A stretch of DNA of 64,000 bases from Qipengyuania qiaonensis. Its GTDB lineage: Bacteria; Pseudomonadota; Alphaproteobacteria; Sphingomonadales; Sphingomonadaceae. Shown here piece by piece: positions 1 through 9,272 of this stretch (the stretch's first letter is position 1; each line of letters opens with the position of its first letter). Position numbers and translations under genes: made by a program. The stretch lies in contig NZ_JAIGNO010000006.1 of the NCBI RefSeq assembly GCF_019711515.1, positions 62,001-126,000 on the forward strand, in the 5' to 3' direction. Under the pieces are notes generated by a model. It had not been told where the DNA came from, made no database searches, and worked only from the letters and a program-made list of their open reading frames with translations.

Positions 1-414
1 GACGCCGCCGCACCCGGCGACACCGGCGCAAACCAGGGCGACCATGCTGCGTCGGATAGCTATACAGTCTCGGCAGCCGTCATGACCGCCGCAAAGACTA
101 GTACGATCATTTCCGACCCGATCAACGGAACCACAAACCCGAAGATGATCCCCGGTGCGACGGTACAGTACTGTATCGCTGTATCGAATGCTGCGGGCGG
201 CGCCGCCGCAACCAATGTCACGATCTCGGACATTCTGCCTACTGGCGTCACGTATCTGAGCGCGTTCGGCATTTTCACGAATGGCAACGCTTCGTGCGCC
301 AGCGGCACAAGTGGTGGCACCTACACCGCAGGCACGCGCACGATTGCTGCGCCGCTCAGCGACATCGCGGCAAGCCAGACACGATCTGTCTACTTCCGCG
401 TCACGATCGACTGA
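1..414 (+). CDS. DUF11-containing exported protein, C-terminal fragment
   Basis: The reading frame is open from the first base of the window, so this is the 3' end of a larger gene; at least 137 residues are visible. The visible part is a single DUF11-like Ig-fold module: VQYCIAVSNAAGG, then VTISDILPTGVTYLS, ending in a strand-rich YFRVTID tail at the stop. Proteins with such modules are usually extracellular or surface-attached. The module opens with the phrase IISDPINGTTNPKMIPGA, which recurs almost unchanged near the C-terminus of the protein encoded at 5526-7643. The next gene starts 18 bp downstream on the same strand, which suggests one operon. The N-terminal domains lie outside the window, so the overall role is unknown. 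Confidence 0.75.
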   Translation, partial: DAAAPGDTGANQGDHAASDSYTVSAAVMTAAKTSTIISDPINGTTNPKMIPGATVQYCIAVSNAAGGAAATNVTISDILPTGVTYLSAFGIFTNGNASCASGTSGGTYTAGTRTIAAPLSDIAASQTRSVYFRVTID

Positions 415-432
415 TCGCAGTCGGAACTGGCA

Positions 433-3400
433 ATGGTGCGTCGGCACCCCTCTTTGCGCGAATGGGCAGTAGCACTCTTGTTGGTGCTGCTGCCATTCGT
501 CATGGGCGGGACAGCATCGGCGCAAACAATCACCAATATTGCGGAGGCCACGTGGATTGCGGAAGGCGAACAATTTCGCTCGAGGTCGAACCCCGTTGTA
601 ACACAAGTAGTTGAAAACCCACCTACAATTACCACATTCCGCCCGGGTACCGGTGGCGGTACGCAGTTCACCTACACACCCACAAAATGCGGTGGTCGGT
701 CGATCTTGGGCAATAACCGCGAGAACGCCCCGATCGGATCGTCAACGTCCCAGACAGACCTCCTGCAGACAAGCGTCCAGCCAACAACTGTCGTGAATGC
801 AGGCGAAACCCTGATCTTTCAGATCAGCGCGCGTTCGGCAAATCTGGACGCGTCGGCAGTCGACCCACTTTCTATCGTCATCGATACATCGGCGGGCGAT
901 CATGAAGATCTGGTCGTGTTCGAAACGGGCCCGAACACCGGTGTGTTCGTCGGTTCGATCCCGACGGTCAGGATGCCACCCATGCCGGTGGCAGGCGATT
1001 GCCGCCTAAGCCTAGCCAACGGAAATGTCATTGGAATTTCAGCGATGCAGCCCGATGGCAATGCCGTGCTGGTGCACGCCGATGTCGAGGTCCTGGCCGA
1101 TCCTTTCGGCGTCGTCTTCGACAGCGAAACAGGCGACCCCGTATCGGGCGCGACGGTCACGCTGGTCGACGCCGCTACCGGTCAGCCGGCGACTGTCTTT
1201 GCCGCCGACGGTGTGACCCCGTGGCCGTCCACGGTTATCTCCGGACAATCGATCACGGATGGAGCCGGCAACATCTATCTTGTCGGACAGGGTGAATATT
1301 GGTTCCCGCTCACCGCTCTGGGCACCTATCGCCTGGCTATACAGCCGCCATCACCGTACACTCACCCTTCGGTGGTTACGCCGGCGCAACTGGCATCGAT
1401 CGCCCACCCCGATGGCAGACCGTTCATTATCAATAGCGGTTCCTATGGCGGCACCTTCCAGTTGATCGACACGACGCCGGTGGAGATCGATATTCCGCTA
1501 GATCGGCCCAGCCTTGCCGTCAGCGTGATCAAGACCGCTTCGCGCGCGTCAGCCCAGCCGGGTGATGCGGTATTCTACTCGATTACCGTGCAAAATCAGG
1601 ATGCTGGGCGTATCAAGCGCAATGTCGTAGTCACGGACAGCCCATCGCGCTGGCTGCGCTTGCGAACCGACACCGTGCGGATCGACGGCGCCAACGATCC
1701 GTCGGCCCTGACGACGTCTGCCGATGGCAGGCTGCTGACCTTCAATCTTGGCGATATCGTCGCCGGGGCGAGCAGACGCGTGACCTATGCCATGGTGGTG
1801 CGCGCTGACGCTCCGCCGGGAGAGGCCATCAATCGCGCCGACGCGACCGACTCGCTCGGGCGCATCACGACTGCGAGCGCCGTGGTCGACATCGAACGCG
1901 AATCGATTGCCGACCGGATGACGATCGTTGGGCGCATAACGGCAGGCGATTGCAGCATCGAGAAGCCGGGTGTCGGGATCCCCGGTGTCCGGGTGATGAT
2001 GGAAGACGGCAGCTTCGCGATTACCGATGCAGATGGGCGTTATCACTTCGAAGGCGTGGTACCGGGCACGCATGTCGTGCAGGCTTCGCGGATGACCCTG
2101 CCCGAGGGCGGCGAGTTCATCGATTGCCACCGTTCGACCCGCAGCGCCGGCAGTCCGATCTCGCGTTTCGTCATCGGCCAGGGTGGATCGCTCGCCGTCG
2201 CCGATTTCCATGCGACAGTTCCGCAAGAGTTCGTCGACAGCCTGATCGTCGAACAGCCGGGCGAACCGACCGAACAGAATCGCAACGAAGAACCGATCGA
2301 AGATTTTGCGCCGACGCCCGAATTCGACTGGCTGGCTCTCGGCGACGGGCCCGACGGCTGGCTCGCTCCAGAAATCGGCCACAACCCCCGTGCACCCGCA
2401 ATCCGCGTCGCGATCAGGCACCGCAAAGGGCAGAAGATCGAACTTCGCGCCGATGGTAAGGCGGTCGACCAGCTGGTTTTCGACGGTACTCGCAATGCGG
2501 AGACCGGCGAATATGCCGTGAGCTTGTGGCGCGGCGTGCCTTTGGAAAACGAGCGCACAACGCTGAGCGCCGATTTCATCGATGCCAACGGTGCCATCCT
2601 CGATACCATCACCCGCGAAGTGCATTTCACGACCACCCCCGCCAAGGTGGAACTGATCGAAAATCGATCCAACCTGGTCGCCGACGGCAAGACCAGGCCG
2701 GTCGTCGCGATCCGGGTACTCGACCGCAACAACCGTCCGCTGCGCGAAGGCGTATCGGGCGAATTCACGCTGAATTCGCCGTATCAGAGCGCGGAACAGC
2801 TCGACCGCCAGCAACTCGACCAGCTGACCGGGATCGGCACAACGGCGGCGCGCTGGGTGATCGAAGGCGATAATGGAATTGCCTTGATCGAATTGGCCCC
2901 GACGATGGTCAGCGGCTCTTTGCGGCTCGATTTCCGTTTCGACGATGGCGAAATTTCGCGCGAACAAGAACTCGAGGCATGGATCGTTCCCGGCGATATC
3001 GAATGGACGGTGGTCGGCCTTGCAGAAGGTTCGGTCGGCGCGCGGACCGTTGCCGACAATATGGAACGCGCGGGCCGGTTCGACAGCGATCTTGGCGACG
3101 AGGCGCGGGTTGCGCTCTACGCCAAGGGCCGCGTGCTCGGGAAGTACCTCGTCACCCTTGCATATGACAGCGCCAAACAGGCCGAAGACCAGCGCGTGCT
3201 CGGCACGCTCGATCCCGATGCCTACTATACTGTGTTCGGCGACGCTTCGAGCCGACGCTTCGACGCAGCATCGCGTGACAAGCTGTATGTCCGTATCGAG
3301 ACCGCGACCTTCTATGCGCTGTATGGCGATTTCGAGACCGGTTTCGATCAGACCCGCCTCGCCCGTTACAATCGCACCGCAACCGGGGTGAAAGCCGAAG

Positions 3401-5529
3401 CGCGGTTCGGCCAGATCCGCGCGCAGGGCTTCGCTGCCGAAATCGCCACTCGCTTCCGCCGCGACGAGATCCAGGGTCAAGGCATCACTGGCCCCTATCG
3501 CCTGTCGAGCCGCGATTTGATCGCCAACAGCGAGAAAGTGATGCTGGAAGTACGTGACAGGTTCCGTTCGGAACTGATTGTTTCGACAAAGGAACTGGTC
3601 CGCTTCATGGACTACGATGTCGACATGCTGTCGGGCACGATCACCTTCAAGGAGCCCATCCTGAGCCGCGATTTCGATCTCAATCCGCAGTTCATCGTGG
3701 TGGAGTACGAGGTCGACGGCCTATCCGATGGCGAACTCAATGCCGGGCTGCGCACCGACTGGAGCAGCAAAGACGATACGGTCCGCATCGGCGTTACGGC
3801 GATAACGGACAAGGGCGATGGATCGCGAACCGATATGGGTGCAGTCGACGCACGCGTCCGTATCGGAGCCAGCACCGAAGTGCGCGCTGAAGTGGCCGCA
3901 AGCCGTCGCGATGGCGAAACGTCCACCGGCTGGCTGGTCGAGGCGCAGCACCAGACCGGATCGCTCGACGTTATCGCCTATGCCCGTTCGCTCGATGCGG
4001 ATTATGGCGTCGGCCAGCAAAACGGCGCTGAGCTCGGTCGGCGTAAACTTGGTACCGATGCGCGGGTCAGGCTGAACGAGAATCTCTCGATCCTCGGAAG
4101 CCTGTGGCAGGATGACAGCCTCGCCGATACCGGTCGACGCCGCGCCGCGCAGGTGCAACTCGGCTATACTGCTCAAGCCACCGACCTACGCCTCGGCATC
4201 GCTCATTTCACCGACCGTCTGGCGGATGGCACACGCAACGAGTCGACCGTGATAGAAGGCGGGGTCACCCAGCGCCTGTTCGACAACCGGCTCGAACTCA
4301 GCGCGTCGACGAGTATTGCGCTCGACAATGCTGAATCGGTCGATCTGCCCGCCCGCCACCGTTTCGGTGCGCGCTATGCGCTGACGGAAGATGTTCGGGT
4401 CGTCGGTCTCTACGAAATTGCGGACGGTGCCGAAATCGAAGCGCGCACGATCAAGGGCGGCTTCGAGGTCACACCTTGGAACGGAGGGAAAGCGGTCACT
4501 TCGCTCGGCCAGCAGGATATCGGCGAATACGGCAATCGCAGCTTCGCCGCTCTGGGGCTTTCGCAATCTTTGCAAGTCACCCAGTCCCTGACAATCGACG
4601 CCACGCTGGACGGAAATCGTACGTTGGGCGGCAGCAGCCCGGTGGAGAATATCGTCAATCCCGCACAACCGGTCGCGAGCGGCGGCCAGTTCGGCCAAGA
4701 TGGGGCGCTGTTCGAAGACTTTACCGCCGCAACCCTTGGTATGGCCTGGCGCAAAGACCGTTGGAGCGCCACTGCCCGAGCCGAATATCGCGACGGCGAA
4801 TTCGCCGACCGCAAGGGCTTTACACTCGGCGCGATCCGCCAGTTGGGGGAAGGCAGCATTGTTGGATCCGGCTTCACCTGGACGGAAGCGGAAGCCGATA
4901 ACGGTGCGACCACCGAAATCATGGACGCCGCCATCGCCATAGCGCATCGCCCAGCGGAATCCGCCTTCGCTTTCCTCGGCAAGCTCGAATTCCGCAGCGA
5001 CGCGGTGACCGATGCCATCGCCGGCGAGGCCGGAACGGCAGGCAACACGGCTTTGCTGGTCGACGGCGATGCGAAGTCGAGCCGACTGATCGCCAGCCTG
5101 TCGACCAACTGGTCGCCGCAGGGCGAAGATCGAAATGGCCAGATGGTCCGTCGCCACGAGCTCGGCCTGTTCCTCGGCGCGCGCCATAACTTCGACCAGT
5201 TCGAAGGGTACGACTATGCGGGCACCACGCTGCTCGCAGGGCTGGATGCGAAGTTCGGCATTGGCGAGCGCTTCGAAATCGGCGCGCGCGGTACGGTACG
5301 CACGGGCATCGAAGACGGCCTGACCAGCTATTCGATCGGCCCCAATGTCGGCTTCGTTCCCGCAGACAATGCGCTGATCACGGTAGGTTACAACTTCGCC
5401 GGGTTCCGCGACGAGGATTTCTCTGCCGCGCGCGAAACGGACGATGGTCTTTACGCCTCGATCCGCATCAAGTTCGATGCAGACAGCTTCTCGTTCCTTG
5501 GACTGGGCAGGCGGGCAGAAACGTCATGA
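433..5529 (+). CDS. Large outer-membrane protein with DUF11/SdrD-B/Big_1-like domains and C-terminal beta-barrel
   Basis: This encodes 1698 residues. Residues 1-31 are a clear signal peptide (LLLVLLPFVMGGTASAQ). A DUF11-type module lies at about 362-480 and a carboxypeptidase-regulatory/SdrD-B-like domain at about 499-590 (GIPGVRVMMEDG, TDADGRYHFEG). A Big_1/invasin-like domain begins near 736 (NLVADGKTRPVVAIRVLD). From about 860 to the end the sequence alternates polar and aromatic strands, as expected of an outer-membrane barrel, with conserved-looking stretches such as LYGDFETGFDQT and LSGTITFKEPILSRDF. The stop overlaps the next gene by four bases (ATGA), so the two are probably translationally coupled. 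Inference: it may be an outer-membrane anchor or secretion partner for the DUF11 proteins on both sides. Domain boundaries are by eye. Confidence 0.85.
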   Translation: MVRRHPSLREWAVALLLVLLPFVMGGTASAQTITNIAEATWIAEGEQFRSRSNPVVTQVVENPPTITTFRPGTGGGTQFTYTPTKCGGRSILGNNRENAPIGSSTSQTDLLQTSVQPTTVVNAGETLIFQISARSANLDASAVDPLSIVIDTSAGDHEDLVVFETGPNTGVFVGSIPTVRMPPMPVAGDCRLSLANGNVIGISAMQPDGNAVLVHADVEVLADPFGVVFDSETGDPVSGATVTLVDAATGQPATVFAADGVTPWPSTVISGQSITDGAGNIYLVGQGEYWFPLTALGTYRLAIQPPSPYTHPSVVTPAQLASIAHPDGRPFIINSGSYGGTFQLIDTTPVEIDIPLDRPSLAVSVIKTASRASAQPGDAVFYSITVQNQDAGRIKRNVVVTDSPSRWLRLRTDTVRIDGANDPSALTTSADGRLLTFNLGDIVAGASRRVTYAMVVRADAPPGEAINRADATDSLGRITTASAVVDIERESIADRMTIVGRITAGDCSIEKPGVGIPGVRVMMEDGSFAITDADGRYHFEGVVPGTHVVQASRMTLPEGGEFIDCHRSTRSAGSPISRFVIGQGGSLAVADFHATVPQEFVDSLIVEQPGEPTEQNRNEEPIEDFAPTPEFDWLALGDGPDGWLAPEIGHNPRAPAIRVAIRHRKGQKIELRADGKAVDQLVFDGTRNAETGEYAVSLWRGVPLENERTTLSADFIDANGAILDTITREVHFTTTPAKVELIENRSNLVADGKTRPVVAIRVLDRNNRPLREGVSGEFTLNSPYQSAEQLDRQQLDQLTGIGTTAARWVIEGDNGIALIELAPTMVSGSLRLDFRFDDGEISREQELEAWIVPGDIEWTVVGLAEGSVGARTVADNMERAGRFDSDLGDEARVALYAKGRVLGKYLVTLAYDSAKQAEDQRVLGTLDPDAYYTVFGDASSRRFDAASRDKLYVRIETATFYALYGDFETGFDQTRLARYNRTATGVKAEARFGQIRAQGFAAEIATRFRRDEIQGQGITGPYRLSSRDLIANSEKVMLEVRDRFRSELIVSTKELVRFMDYDVDMLSGTITFKEPILSRDFDLNPQFIVVEYEVDGLSDGELNAGLRTDWSSKDDTVRIGVTAITDKGDGSRTDMGAVDARVRIGASTEVRAEVAASRRDGETSTGWLVEAQHQTGSLDVIAYARSLDADYGVGQQNGAELGRRKLGTDARVRLNENLSILGSLWQDDSLADTGRRRAAQVQLGYTAQATDLRLGIAHFTDRLADGTRNESTVIEGGVTQRLFDNRLELSASTSIALDNAESVDLPARHRFGARYALTEDVRVVGLYEIADGAEIEARTIKGGFEVTPWNGGKAVTSLGQQDIGEYGNRSFAALGLSQSLQVTQSLTIDATLDGNRTLGGSSPVENIVNPAQPVASGGQFGQDGALFEDFTAATLGMAWRKDRWSATARAEYRDGEFADRKGFTLGAIRQLGEGSIVGSGFTWTEAEADNGATTEIMDAAIAIAHRPAESAFAFLGKLEFRSDAVTDAIAGEAGTAGNTALLVDGDAKSSRLIASLSTNWSPQGEDRNGQMVRRHELGLFLGARHNFDQFEGYDYAGTTLLAGLDAKFGIGERFEIGARGTVRTGIEDGLTSYSIGPNVGFVPADNALITVGYNFAGFRDEDFSAARETDDGLYASIRIKFDADSFSFLGLGRRAETS

Positions 5530-7643
5530 GCTATCGATATCTCAACGGCCTTTTGACCATGTTTGCCTATCCCGGTCACATGACCCGCGGGATGTTTTCA
5601 GGAGGCGGCGAGCATGCGATTGCTTATGTGCTGCGCTTGCTGTTGTGCATCTTTGCAGCGGCGATCGCTTTGCCTGCCAATGCTCAGTCGACATCGACAT
5701 TCTCGAACTCCAATACGGGTACGATCAATAGCTCGACCACCTGTACCGCCCCGCTGGTGCGGAACTTCACCGTCGGCAGCAATTTTACTCTGGCCGACGT
5801 GAATATCGGCATCTTGGCCACGCATACTTGGCGCGGCGACCTGCAGTTTACCCTCCAATCGCCAACGGGAACGAGAGTTCAGCTCACCAACGGTGATACC
5901 CAGAACACCAGCGGCGATAATTTCAACGTTCTGCTGGACGATGCGGCATCGCAGCTGGTCAACACCGACAGTTCGACCGGCGATCATGCGACATCGGCGC
6001 CGCCCTACCAAAACACTTTCCGACCACGCAGCGCGCTATCGGCTTTCAATGGCGAGGCTTCCGCCGGAACCTGGCGGCTGGAGATCTGCGACTTGTTTCC
6101 GTCCGCAGACGACGGACAGTTCAGGCGAGCGGATCTTTATCTGACATCCGCGCCCGCGAACTATGCCGACCTTTCGCTTGCGAAACTGGTTGTCGGCGGC
6201 GCGCCCGCAAATGGCGGAACGGTTACCTACCGCCTGACAGTCAGCAACGCATCGGTCTCTCCGTCCTCCGCGTCGGGCATTACGGTCCGAGATACTTTTC
6301 CGAGCCAATTCACCTACTCCTCCGCTTCCGGGGCGGGAACCTTCAACTCGGGAACCAGGGTCTGGACGGTTCCGACACTCGCACCGGGTGCAAGCGCAAC
6401 GATCGATATCACGGGCACGATCGCGGCAAGCGCTGGTACTTCGATCACGAACACGGCCGAAATCATCTCGAGCAGCATTGTCGATAGCGATTCAACACCG
6501 AATAACGGCGCTACCACCGAAGACGACTATTCGTCCGCGACATTTACCGTCACTGCCGGACGCCCGGCAGGCATCATACCTGCAGTCAACTGCCCGAACG
6601 GATCCACCCTGTTCGACTGGGACGCGCCATCGGTAAGCTGGACGGCGGGATCGACCAGCAACAGCTACGCGCTCGGCACTTTCGGCAATATCGCATTCAA
6701 TCTCACGAATGACGGTGCATATCTCAACAATGCCACCTTCGGTGGGCAGTCGCCCGCGCTTCAGAGCGCGTTTACGGGTGGGCTCACGCCTGCGCAGCGA
6801 AGCCTTGCCGTGGTAGCCGACCAGGCGAGCCGTAGCGGCGTCGCCACGATCACGATCACGCTGCCCCGGGCATTCGACGGCGTGCAGTTTACGATTTTCG
6901 ACGTCGATCATGCCGCCAACCAGTTCAGCGACAGGGTCGTGGTGACGGGAACCAATGGCGGAACTTCGGTGACACCGACGCTGAGCAACGGCAATGTAAA
7001 CTACGTCACGGGCAATACGGCCATCGGCGACGGTGCGTCCGACAACGATTCTTCGGCGGGTAATCTGGTCGTCACCTTCACGAGCAGGGTCGACACCATC
7101 GTCATTACCTATGGAAATCACAGCACGGCGCCAAGCAATCCCGGCCAGCAGGGCATTGCGCTGCACGATATCAGTTTCTGCCGCCCCCACACCACGCTCA
7201 ACGTCACCAAGGTCAGCTCCATCATATCCGACCCGGTGAATGGCACGTCCAATCCCAAAGCGATCCCCGGCGCGACGATCGAATATCTCATTACAGTGAA
7301 CAATACCGGTAGCGATCAGACCGACAGCGACACCGTAATCGTAACCGACAACGCACCGGCGAATGCAAAGATGTGCCTTGCCAATCTGGGCGGCGCAGGG
7401 AGCGGGCCCGTGCTTTTCGGAGCGGGCAGCCCGGTCTCGGGATTGAGCTACAGCTATGTCGCTTTGGGCAATGCGAGTGACGATCTGCAGTTTTCCACCA
7501 ACGGAGGAACGACGTGGAACTACACGCCCACGGCTGATGCCGATGGATGCGACGGAGCGGTGTCCAACTTCCGGGTCAACCCTAAAGGCGCATTCACCGC
7601 CGGACGGACTTTCACACTGAGAGTCAGGTTCATCGTCAAGTAG
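5526..7643 (+). CDS. Secreted P-domain (proprotein convertase) and DUF11 protein
   Basis: This encodes up to 705 residues. A signal peptide ends near residue 53 (LLLCIFAAAIALPANAQ), behind an unusually long N-region. After it comes a P/Homo B-type domain (LADVNIGILATHTWRGDLQF, GEASAGTWRLEICDL), a beta-sandwich known from subtilisin-like proteases but here with no protease domain. A DUF11 module follows (GGTVTYRLTVSNAS), then a jelly-roll-like middle, then a terminal DUF11 module (SSIISDPVNGTSNPKAIPGA). That last phrase matches the fragment at 1-414. The start shown overlaps the preceding stop. An AGGAGG at 5599-5604 hints at an internal start just before the signal peptide, but no ATG in the right frame follows it. 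It is probably secreted or held at the surface by the upstream barrel protein. Confidence 0.82.
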   Translation: MSYRYLNGLLTMFAYPGHMTRGMFSGGGEHAIAYVLRLLLCIFAAAIALPANAQSTSTFSNSNTGTINSSTTCTAPLVRNFTVGSNFTLADVNIGILATHTWRGDLQFTLQSPTGTRVQLTNGDTQNTSGDNFNVLLDDAASQLVNTDSSTGDHATSAPPYQNTFRPRSALSAFNGEASAGTWRLEICDLFPSADDGQFRRADLYLTSAPANYADLSLAKLVVGGAPANGGTVTYRLTVSNASVSPSSASGITVRDTFPSQFTYSSASGAGTFNSGTRVWTVPTLAPGASATIDITGTIAASAGTSITNTAEIISSSIVDSDSTPNNGATTEDDYSSATFTVTAGRPAGIIPAVNCPNGSTLFDWDAPSVSWTAGSTSNSYALGTFGNIAFNLTNDGAYLNNATFGGQSPALQSAFTGGLTPAQRSLAVVADQASRSGVATITITLPRAFDGVQFTIFDVDHAANQFSDRVVVTGTNGGTSVTPTLSNGNVNYVTGNTAIGDGASDNDSSAGNLVVTFTSRVDTIVITYGNHSTAPSNPGQQGIALHDISFCRPHTTLNVTKVSSIISDPVNGTSNPKAIPGATIEYLITVNNTGSDQTDSDTVIVTDNAPANAKMCLANLGGAGSGPVLFGAGSPVSGLSYSYVALGNASDDLQFSTNGGTTWNYTPTADADGCDGAVSNFRVNPKGAFTAGRTFTLRVRFIVK

Positions 7644-7816
7644 CGATTAGTCGACCGAGTGAGAAACCGTATAGGTTATTCATGGACCTGACATCGAACT
7701 GTGGCGATCGAAATTCCTTGGTGCCAGATCGGTCTTGGCGACGCTCTGTCACATTCCTATTTCCTACATGAACCATTCTGGTTAGCCATCGTGATCTCGC
7801 AAACCGGAGATACGAT

Positions 7817-8230
7817 ATGTCGCTACTCGAGCCACTCATCGGCCCTATCGCCTCAATCATCGACAAAATCATCCCCAACAAGGAAGCGCGCACGAAGGCC
7901 AAGCTCGAACTGCTCGCTTTGGAGGGAACGCACGAGCTCAAGCAGATCGAGGCCCGGCTCTCGGCTATCGTCGCCGAAGCGCGCAGCGGCGATCCCTGGA
8001 CCAGCCGTGCGCGACCGAGCTTCCTCTACGTCATGTACGCTCTGATTCTGTTTAGCGTGCCGATGGGCGTCATCGCCGCGTTCGATCCCGTTACCGCGCG
8101 CGCCATCGGTGAAGGTATGACACGCTACCTCGCCGCCCTGCCCGATCCGCTCTACGCGCTCTTCGGCACCGGCTATCTCGGCTATACCGCCGCCCGCCAG
8201 TGGGGCAAGGCCAAGGGAACCGACGCTTGA
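7817..8230 (+). CDS. Holin of the gene-transfer-agent 3TM type
   Basis: This encodes 137 residues with a charged amphipathic N-terminal half (KEARTKAKLELLALEGTHEL) followed by WTSRARPSFLYVMYALILF and further hydrophobic segments ending in a basic tail. The length and the RPSFLY block match the GTA_holin_3TM family, the putative release holins of alphaproteobacterial gene transfer agents. No capsid, portal, terminase or endolysin gene is nearby, so it stands alone here. In Rhodobacter capsulatus the lysis genes are also away from the main GTA cluster. It could instead be a relic. The start has a plausible GGAG about 8 bases upstream. Confidence 0.78.
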   Translation: MSLLEPLIGPIASIIDKIIPNKEARTKAKLELLALEGTHELKQIEARLSAIVAEARSGDPWTSRARPSFLYVMYALILFSVPMGVIAAFDPVTARAIGEGMTRYLAALPDPLYALFGTGYLGYTAARQWGKAKGTDA

Positions 8231-8261
8231 GCTTGATCGGATTGCCGCTAAACCGGCGATC

Positions 8262-8696
8262 ATGACCGCCACCGTTTTCGTTCTCAACGGCCCCAACCTC
8301 AACCTGCTCGGCACGCGCGAGCCGGATATCTATGGTGCGAATACGCTGGCCGATATCGAGGCGATGCTGGAGGACAAGGCCAAGCGTCTCGGCCTTGCGA
8401 TCGATTTCCGTCAGACCAATCACGAAGGCGTACTGGTGGATTGGCTGCACGAAGCAGACGCTGCCGGGGCCAAAGCCGTGCTGCTGAATGCCGCCGCCTA
8501 TACCCATACATCCATCGCCCTGCTCGACGCGATCAAGGCGATCGGTGTACCGGTGATAGAAGTGCACCTTTCCGATCCAGTGACACGCGAGGAATTCCGC
8601 CATACCTCCTATGTCGGTATGGCGGCTATCGACGAAGTAAAAGGCATGGGCGGACCCGGCTATGCCGTAGCGTTGGAGAAGGCGGCCGCCCTGTAA
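8262..8696 (+). CDS. aroQ: Type II 3-dehydroquinate dehydratase
   Basis: This encodes 144 residues, the usual size for the dodecameric type II enzyme, which converts 3-dehydroquinate to 3-dehydroshikimate in the shikimate pathway in the cytoplasm. Signature segments are [18 protein letters not shown] at the N-terminus (catalytic Tyr loop), [31 protein letters not shown] and [16 protein letters not shown] with the catalytic His. It lies just upstream of accB-accC. The aroQ-accB-accC order is common in proteobacteria. Confidence 0.96.
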   Translation: MTATVFVLNGPNLNLLGTREPDIYGANTLADIEAMLEDKAKRLGLAIDFRQTNHEGVLVDWLHEADAAGAKAVLLNAAAYTHTSIALLDAIKAIGVPVIEVHLSDPVTREEFRHTSYVGMAAIDEVKGMGGPGYAVALEKAAAL

Positions 8697-8769
8697 AACG
8701 CCCCCTCGCCCCTTGCCCTCAGCGCATCCGCAGAGCATAGGGCGGGCCAAACAACACATAAGGGGTTCC

Positions 8770-9264
8770 ATGGCCGAACGTAAAGGCACTGCCGGCAAAT
8801 CCGGCATGAACGTCGACACCGCACTCGTGCGCGAACTCGCCGAGATGCTGGGCGATACCGGGCTCACCGAAATCGAGGTCGAGGACGGTGACCGCAAGAT
8901 CCGCGTCTCGCGTGGTGGGGTTGCGCTGGCTGGGGTGCCGGCACCGATGGCCATGCCCGCCGCTGCGCCGACTGCACCTGTCTCGGCGCCGCCGGCTGCC
9001 GCAGGGGCAGCACCAGCCGGAGCAGATGTAGCCGGCGCGATCAAATCGCCGATGGTCGGCACCGTCTATCTCGCCCCCGAACCGGGAGCGGCGGATTTCG
9101 TCCAGGTCGGTGACAGCGTCAAGGAGGGCCAGACCCTCGTGATTGTCGAGGCCATGAAGGTGATGAACCCGATCACCGCCGACAAGGCCGGGACGGTCAA
9201 GGCCATCCACGTCGAGAACGCCCAGCCGGTCGAATTCGACCAGCCGCTCGTCAGCATCGGCTGA
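8770..9264 (+). CDS. accB: Biotin carboxyl carrier protein of acetyl-CoA carboxylase
   Basis: This encodes 164 residues. The C-terminal biotinyl domain carries [10 protein letters not shown] with the biotinylated lysine. A flexible Ala/Pro linker (about residues 60-85) connects it to an N-terminal helical region. The protein carries the carboxyl group from biotin carboxylase to the carboxyltransferase in the first step of fatty acid synthesis. The ATG at 8770 is chosen because an AGGGG lies just upstream (8761-8765) and the product starts MAERKGT; an open frame continues further 5' without support. The stop is 8 bp before accC, so the two are co-transcribed. Confidence 0.95.
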   Translation: MAERKGTAGKSGMNVDTALVRELAEMLGDTGLTEIEVEDGDRKIRVSRGGVALAGVPAPMAMPAAAPTAPVSAPPAAAGAAPAGADVAGAIKSPMVGTVYLAPEPGAADFVQVGDSVKEGQTLVIVEAMKVMNPITADKAGTVKAIHVENAQPVEFDQPLVSIG

Positions 9265-9272
9265 GGTCGCCC

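Noticed and set aside
1549-3480. 643-codon open frame on the minus strand inside the large barrel protein gene
   Set aside because: It is the mirror of a GC-rich coding frame; its product is Arg/Asp/Ala-rich without any domain, while the plus strand encodes clear signal peptide and domains.
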